From Hippopus hippopus (Eukaryota > Mollusca > Bivalvia > Cardiida > Cardiidae): a stretch of 64,000 nucleotides of DNA. Location: assembly GCA_946811185.2 (NCBI GenBank), contig OX328098.1, positions 23,135,084 through 23,199,083 of the forward strand, read 5' to 3'. Below are positions 58,446 through 64,000 of the stretch, piece after piece. Position numbers and translations under genes: made by a program. Below the pieces are notes generated by a model. It made no database searches and was not told where the DNA came from. It saw only the letters and a program-made list of their open reading frames with translations. Every line of letters begins with the position of its first letter. Position 1 is the first letter of the stretch.

Positions 58446-59507
58446 AAACTACAGGTTGCTGGATTTGTACCAGAGTCTATGGTGTTGGTTACATTCTTTT
58501 GGTACAGTTGTCTCATCTTAGCTGGTGTTGTACCTATCTTTGTACATTTTGCTGTATAAGAGAAGGTAACTTATCTATGTTAAGCTTTTGCCAGGGCATT
58601 CCGGCAACTACCCCAAAAGAATGAAAGAGACACTACGTATTCACACATAAACCAAATAACCTTTTTTATTATGCAATTTTATATTGTTTTCATAATTTCC
58701 TATGATTTTGCGGTTTTGTTCCACTTTATTAATTCATTTTTGTACTATACTCATTTCAAATGCACTGTCAAAGCATCCCATTCATCATTTTGCTATTTTT
58801 TCATGGAATTTTAACATCGTCGGATAATGGTACAAGTACATGTATCTCTTATGTTGATTTTATGTAGATCTAAACAAAATAAAGTTGGTACTGTGCATCA
58901 TCCCCCTTGCTGTAAATCTTCATCTTCAATAACATGAATTTCTAATGTTATTCAAAAACCATTCCAACAATATTCCTTTTTTTCCTCGACATTTTTATCC
59001 TTTTTTTCTTTACCAAAGAACAAAAATGTAGATTTGCACAAATTCAAAGCAAATACAAATGAACTTTGTCCTTGACAGGACAAAAACACTGTGGGAAAAG
59101 GAGAAAATGTTGGTTACCAGCATTTTTTCCTTTTCCCACAAATTTTTTAAAAGGCTTCTGTCTAAGGGTCATTAAAACTCTGGGATTGTGGGGGAAAGAG
59201 TTACGTTACTAATTATTACTTTTATTACATGTAGGTCTACATTCAGACAAAATACAGAATCATTAACCATTGTGGCGCCATAGGCCAAAATAAAAGCTTT
59301 GGTGGACAGCAAAGATCAAGGTCAAACTGCGCAAAATGTGCAACCTATTCTCTGACCTTTACTGCCCACATGTATAGCCAAGCCTCTGAAATAAAAGTTC
59401 TTCTGATTTTCCTTGGATTGTATTTCTATTTCTATTGGAAGACGCTAAGTTTCTATATTTGGTGCTAAAAGGGTATAAATGTTGTCTCTCACCTCCTCTA
59501 GGATTAC

Positions 59508-59576
59508 CTTCTCCTTTTCTACTTTTTCTTTTCTTATTCCATTTTCCTTTGCCTCTGCCCCGATTTTTGGTCTTCT
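59508..59576 (-). CDS. Candidate exon, basic/charged peptide
   Basis: 69 nt flanked by acceptor ttgcttcttttatag and donor gtaatc, open in two minus-strand frames. One gives RRPKIGAEAKENGIRKEK and so on; the other gives a Gly/Lys/Arg-rich peptide (KTKNRGRGKGKWNKKRKS). Length is a multiple of three. It could be a further 5' exon of the same transcription unit or belong to a neighbouring gene. No family recognised. Confidence 0.3.
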
Positions 59577-59589
59577 CTATAAAAGAAGC

Positions 59590-59645
59590 AAGACAGACAG
59601 ACAGACATACAGATGGACAAACAAGCGGGCGGGGGGACAGGCAGG
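59590..59645. repeat. (GACA)n imperfect microsatellite
   Basis: AAGACAGACAGACAGACATA then GCGGGCGGGGGGACAGGCAG. Immediately above the candidate exon 59508-59576 in transcription direction. Confidence 0.85.
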
Positions 59646-59887
59646 CATATACTTATCTTAGAACAGCTTAAATAGATCAGGTGGTAGAGTATGAGGCTAT
59701 GAACATAAAATCGCAGACCACCTGAGAGTATACATGGGTTTGATCCGCAAGGCAGCTGGCCACCAAACATTACCGAAAGTCTTTCAGATGAGACATTTAA
59801 CCTAGGTACATTTTGAAGGTGCTATACATTGAGAAAGTCAAATAACCACTTGTAACTTAGGGTGGACTTTGTCCTTTATTATATACC

Positions 59888-60845
59888 TGAAAATTTTCCA
59901 GCTCAAATACATGTATGAGTTGCATACAGATTAAATATCACACACGAAAAGTAGAAAAAAAAAATCCCTATCTACACATTGTAAAATACGGTTCCACATA
60001 TGGTATGATGATGTAATGATGCCGTTACTCACGGGCAGTATTGGTAGTTGCTATTTGATTGGTCGAAATTTAGCGCTTTAATATTCATCTGCACTATCAT
60101 TATCTCCCGCTAGATGGCATTCTACAAATACACATCTATCTAATTTGGGCATTCAGAGTACAAAACCGGACTACTTTTCAAAACAACCGTTACTTTAAAT
60201 TTCGAAATGAAATAAACGTTTACTCAATAAAACGCTACCTGGTGCAATTCATTCAGCTTTGATCGGCTAGCATGTAACCTATGCATCGGCCATTTATTAA
60301 AACAGCCCCTACATGCTTGGGTAATAGGTTAATAGCTTTGGTATAAGCCCTACTTTTCCCAGGTATACGGGGATGGGTGTTGCGTCATAGCAGACAGGTC
60401 AAATCTTCGAAGAATATGACATGCGCAGACAACGTCTGCACTATTGATAAAAACGAAGTTACTGGCTACTTTACCATTATTTGTTTCATTTTGTTTACCG
60501 TTTTCGAATAAAATATCAATAACTTGCAATAATTTGTCGTTGAAGGTATGTAATAGAACGAATTTTATGCTGTAGTAACTTTTCCGGCGCTAGTATTTAC
60601 TTCTCGCTGCGCAAGGAAATTTTGATATCACGCTCGACCTTCAGTCTAGCGCAGTATGAAATTTTCTGACACTGTTCGAATCAAATACAAGCACCAGGAA
60701 AGTCACTACAACATAATACGCCTATTCCATATGTATCTTCTGGTTGACCTATCACCTTTTTGAAAATATCCTTGTCAAATAGCACTTATTCATAGAACAT
60801 GTCATTCAACCTGTTACCAAATGATCACGTCCGTTCTTTTGAAAA
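59888..60845. repeat. Direct duplication, copy A
   Basis: Shares with 60978-61597 the runs GTCATTTGTTTTATTTTGTT-like, TTTACCGTTTTCGAATAAAA, GCGCAAG-AAATTTTGATATC, CTCGCTCGAC-like, GGAAAGTCACTACAACATAA and TATCTTCTGGTTGACCT. Contains ATGATGATGTAATGATG near 60005. No gene seen. Confidence 0.85.
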
Positions 60846-60977
60846 CAGAAGTCACTGCAGCGCTTATCTAAGATGTTCATATTATATATTTCAAATAATT
60901 ATCATTCATATCTTGAGTCATTTAAAAACACAAGGTAAGTACCAAAAGGTAAATATCAGCTTTTATAATATAGATCT

Positions 60978-61597
60978 ACTTGAAAATTTTAGGGCTCAAA
61001 TAGATGTGTCGCACGCGGATAAAATATCACACAAGGCAAATTGTATCTACACACCGTGAAACATGGTCCCAAATATGGTATGATGACGTAATGATGACGT
61101 AACTCACACATGGAATAGGTATGTTTTCATTTGCAATTTTATCGGTCAAAATTTGATGCTGTAATTTTCATTCGGCATTCATGAAAACAATGTCACTGGC
61201 TACTACACGGTCATTTGTTTTATTTTGTTTACCGTTTTCGAATAAAATGTCAATAATTTGCAACATTTTGTCGTTGACAGGTGTAGATATCTAATAAAAG
61301 AAATACTATGCTGAAGTAACTTTCCTGGCGGAAGTGTTTGTTTCTTGCTGCGCAAGAAAATTTTGATATCTCGCTCGACTTTCAGTCTCGCGCTATATCA
61401 AATTTTCTTAGACTGCTCAAATCAAATAGAATCACTAGGAAAGTCACTACAACATAATATTCCGTATGTATCTTCTGGTTGACCTTAGCACATACTGTAC
61501 ATTATCGTTGTCAAATAGCACTTATCCATAGAACATAAGGTTCAACCTGTTACCAAACCATCATGTCTTATTTGGATATATGAAGTCATTGCCCATA
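60978..61597. repeat. Direct duplication, copy B
   Basis: Shorter copy of 59888-60845. It carries two CRE-like TGACGTAA sites (ATGATGACGTAATGATGACG at about 61080). CpG content is higher than in the surroundings. No open reading frame of interest. Confidence 0.85.
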
Positions 61598-61617
61598 ATG
61601 TTTTACTTTATTACATG

Positions 61618-61730
61618 TGGGCTTTTGTCCCATGGTGCAAAATTTGTCCCAGGAGGCTTTTGCCCTATGAGGCTTTTATCCATAGGGCTTTTGCCCTACA
61701 GGGCTTTCACCCTATGGAGCTTTCTTTTTT
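61618..61730. repeat. GGCTTTTGCCCTATG short tandem repeat
   Basis: About six degenerate units of roughly 19 bp: GGGCTTTTGTCCCATGG, GAGGCTTTTGCCCTATG, AGGGCTTTTGCCCTACAGG and GGGCTTTCACCCTATGG. Open frames across it are by-products of the repetition. Confidence 0.75.
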
Positions 61731-62149
61731 TTGTCTTACACCCGAGCCGACCCGTTGTCGGCTAGTTAAACAGTATTTCCTAAAACCTTTAAATCAGTAA
61801 CTTTGAAAATATTCTCACTTTCCCACATATTTTTCTACTATTTCAAAAATAAAAATCCTCATGCGGGCCACTTTCAATCTGCCCTTTACAATGTCTTTGC
61901 ATTTGGATATTTTGGCAAGTCTGGAATTTATTGTGTGGTTAAGAGTCAATTCTCCTCAGCTCTCAGCTTTCCCTCTTCCCTGCCCTTACCAAAAAAGAAA
62001 GTTCCTCATAGATATGGAAGTTTATGCCCATGATGAGCTGATGGTCCTTATTCAACAATGTTTTCTGCCAAAAAGCGTAATTTACCTTTTTGCTTTATTT
62101 CTAATACTATTTGTCTTTCATTCTCTCTGGTGAGATGAAACTCTTTGAT

Positions 62150-63990
62150 GATGGAAACAACGTGGAATGGTTAACCTTGTTTAGAAATCATTTATTCTAT
62201 GTAGTACTGATTTGTGGTAACCTGAATGATACTGACTTCCTATGTCAATATAGCAGAATCTTTGTAGTAATGTTTCAGCCTGTATGCTAAGCTAAATCTG
62301 TGAGGCACTGGTTAACTTGTATGGAATATGGTTTAACCTGAGTGATAATGGCTTAACCAGAGTAGCATGGTTACCAGTGTAGTGATGGTTTAACCTGTGT
62401 AGAAATGGTTTAAAAAGAGTGGTACCAAATGATTTAACCATTGTGGTGACAGTTTAACTTATGTGGTATTGGTTTGACTGTAAGTGGTAACTGTTTCTGT
62501 GGGTAATATCAAATGGTGTGGTAAGGATTATCCTATGTCTTAATGGTTCAACCAGTGTGCTAAAAGTTTAAATGGTGGGGATACAATCAAGTTGTGTGAT
62601 AATGACCTAAACCTGTATGGTAGAGGCAAAAAATATGTTCTTTGGTATAGATATGAACCTGTTTTATATTGCTTTAATCTTTGGTAAAGTTTAATTTGTA
62701 GGATGAATAGTTACATGTTTCTTTATGGTTTAATTTGTGTGCTGATTGCTTAATATATGTGTTGTAATAGTTTGACATGTTTGCTGAAGATTCAACATGT
62801 GTGTTGGTGGTTTAACCTGTATCTTGATGTATCTTGATGATGTAGTAATTGTTTAAAATCCACATTGATGATTTAACTTGTGTTTATCGAAATGGGTTAA
62901 CATATGTGGTAATTGCCATGCATGTTAATGGTTTAACCTGTGTTGTAAGAGGTTATCTTAATGGGTTAACCTGCATGGTACATGTAGTTGTTTAACATGT
63001 TTCTTTATGGTTTAACCTGTGTAGAAAGAGTTAATATTGATGGTTTATCCTGTGTTTATCTTGATGAGTTATCCTATGTGGTGATTGTCATGCATGTTCA
63101 TGGTTTAACCTGTGTTGTAAGGTTATCTTATTACATTAAACTGTATGGTAGTTGTTTAACATGTTGTTGATGGTTTAACCTGTGTAGAACGAGTTATTGT
63201 TGATGGTTTAACCCGTATAGAAAGAGTTAATGTTGATGGTTTAACCCGTGCAGTAAGAGTTAACCTTTATAGTTTTACTGCTGTGGTTAAGAGTTTATTA
63301 GGTTGAATAAATGAGTTCCTGTATGGTAGTGGTTTAACCTGGGCATAAAACTCATTAACTCTTACCCTGCTAAATAAATTAAATGAAACTTTCATGCTGA
63401 TGGAAAAAACCCGAATGATGCTATTTCAAATTCAGTTTTTGCAGAAAAATATCTCCTCATCAGATAGTGTAGATCCAAGATCAGACTGCACGTTCTGTGC
63501 AGTCTGATCTTGATCTACACTGTCAGCAAGAGGTCAGTGAGTCAGGCTTTGCAGCCAAGGGGTTAAAACTTAATATTTTTGACTACATATTTCATTGTAT
63601 GATGATAATTTGCCAATGGAGTAAGGCTTTTATTCATTTTGTCAGGATTTACTCAGTGTAATTATACACATAAGTTACTCTTATCATGGCTTTACCCCTG
63701 CCATGATGGTTTAACCTGTGTGGTAATGGTGGTAACCAAGTGTTTATACATGTAGCTTTACTTGTTTTGTAGCAGGTGTACAGCAATGCTTTTAAATATT
63801 TGGTATTTCTAACAGATGAGATTATGTTTCAACCCTGATTCCAATGTTTAATCCATGGTGGAATGGTTTAACTAATGTGGTGTTGTTTTAATTTTCAATT
63901 TGTGTTGTAATGGTCTAAACTTAGATTGTTATAGCAGTAACTGTTTGGTAACAGGTCTTTGGCAAGGGTCAAAACTGTTTGCCAATTTTT
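62150..63990. repeat. Degenerate minisatellite, ATGGTTTAACCTGTGTGGTA unit
   Basis: About 1.8 kb of imperfect units near 20-25 bp (TGGTTTAACCTGTGTAGAAA, GATGGTTTAACCCGTATAG and similar), interrupted by the MITE at 63355-63566. Continues to the window end. Confidence 0.85.
63355..63566. mobile_element. TTAA-bounded palindromic MITE (family B)
   Basis: 212 bp, opposite orientation to 34590-34799. Hairpin AGATCAGACTGCACGTTCTG / TGCAGTCTGATCTTGATCT. Inserted in the 62-64 kb minisatellite. Confidence 0.8.
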
Positions 63991-64000
63991 TAACCTATGA

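Noticed and set aside
59435..59671. 78-codon plus-strand frame with Pro/Leu/Phe-rich stretch
   Set aside because: It runs over the reverse complement of the candidate charged exon and a GACA microsatellite; no splice or homology support.
61580..61800. Two overlapping 61-codon frames
   Set aside because: They follow from the short GGCTTTTGCCCTATG tandem repeat.

Overview
This window looks like AT-rich, intron-dominated animal DNA, most likely from a bivalve mollusc. The inference rests on GT..AG introns carrying one dispersed multi-exon gene, tRNA-derived SINEs, mariner remnants, TTAA-bounded palindromic MITEs, an element with internal tandem repeats and a terminal hairpin of a type common in bivalves, and clam/oyster-type low-copy satellites. 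There is no operon-like gene packing and no convincing prokaryotic gene. Species assignment is inference.

The one gene I can reconstruct lies on the minus strand. Sixteen coding exons between 31362 and 1797 join with compatible phases into a 2373-nt CDS (790 codons plus stop). It encodes a low-complexity charged N-terminus, an armadillo-type helical region (about residues 204-531), a TIR domain (about 541-665) and a C-terminal SAM-like domain (about 718-787). The TIR keeps the IDVE/BB-loop region and a glutamate (residue 581) at the position used for catalysis by NAD-cleaving TIR domains such as SARM1. The order ARM-TIR-SAM differs from SARM1 (ARM-SAM-SAM-TIR). Four more small acidic minus-strand exons (42901-51007) have perfectly matched phases and begin at a good ATG, but their frame stops exactly where the main ORF starts (ATGA overlap). 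They are either an upstream ORF/leader or evidence of a one-base problem.

Region by region: 1-1796 is 3' flank. 1797-7000 holds the four SAM/linker exons, the last TIR exon and a degenerate minisatellite. 7010-14195 is an 87-bp satellite inside the intron that splits the TIR domain; it is interrupted by a mariner, which is itself interrupted by a solo LTR. 15410-25312 holds the TIR and armadillo exons, a tandem-repeat element carrying a nested tRNA-Lys-like insertion, and a second mariner. 25313-31400 has N-terminal exons and a long-TIR Tc1/mariner relative. 31400-50000 is a roughly 18-kb stretch with dozens of palindromic MITEs, a 322-bp foldback and the acidic exons. 50295-58297 is a tandem duplication of the presumed promoter region, one copy of which lacks the ATG exon. 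59.9-61.6 kb is a second direct duplication. 62.1-64.0 kb is a degenerate minisatellite.

Biologically, the gene resembles invertebrate innate-immunity/NAD+-hydrolase sensors: the armadillo region would regulate, SAM would multimerise and TIR would act as enzyme or adaptor. That function is inferred from domain architecture only; no expression or enzymatic evidence is visible here.
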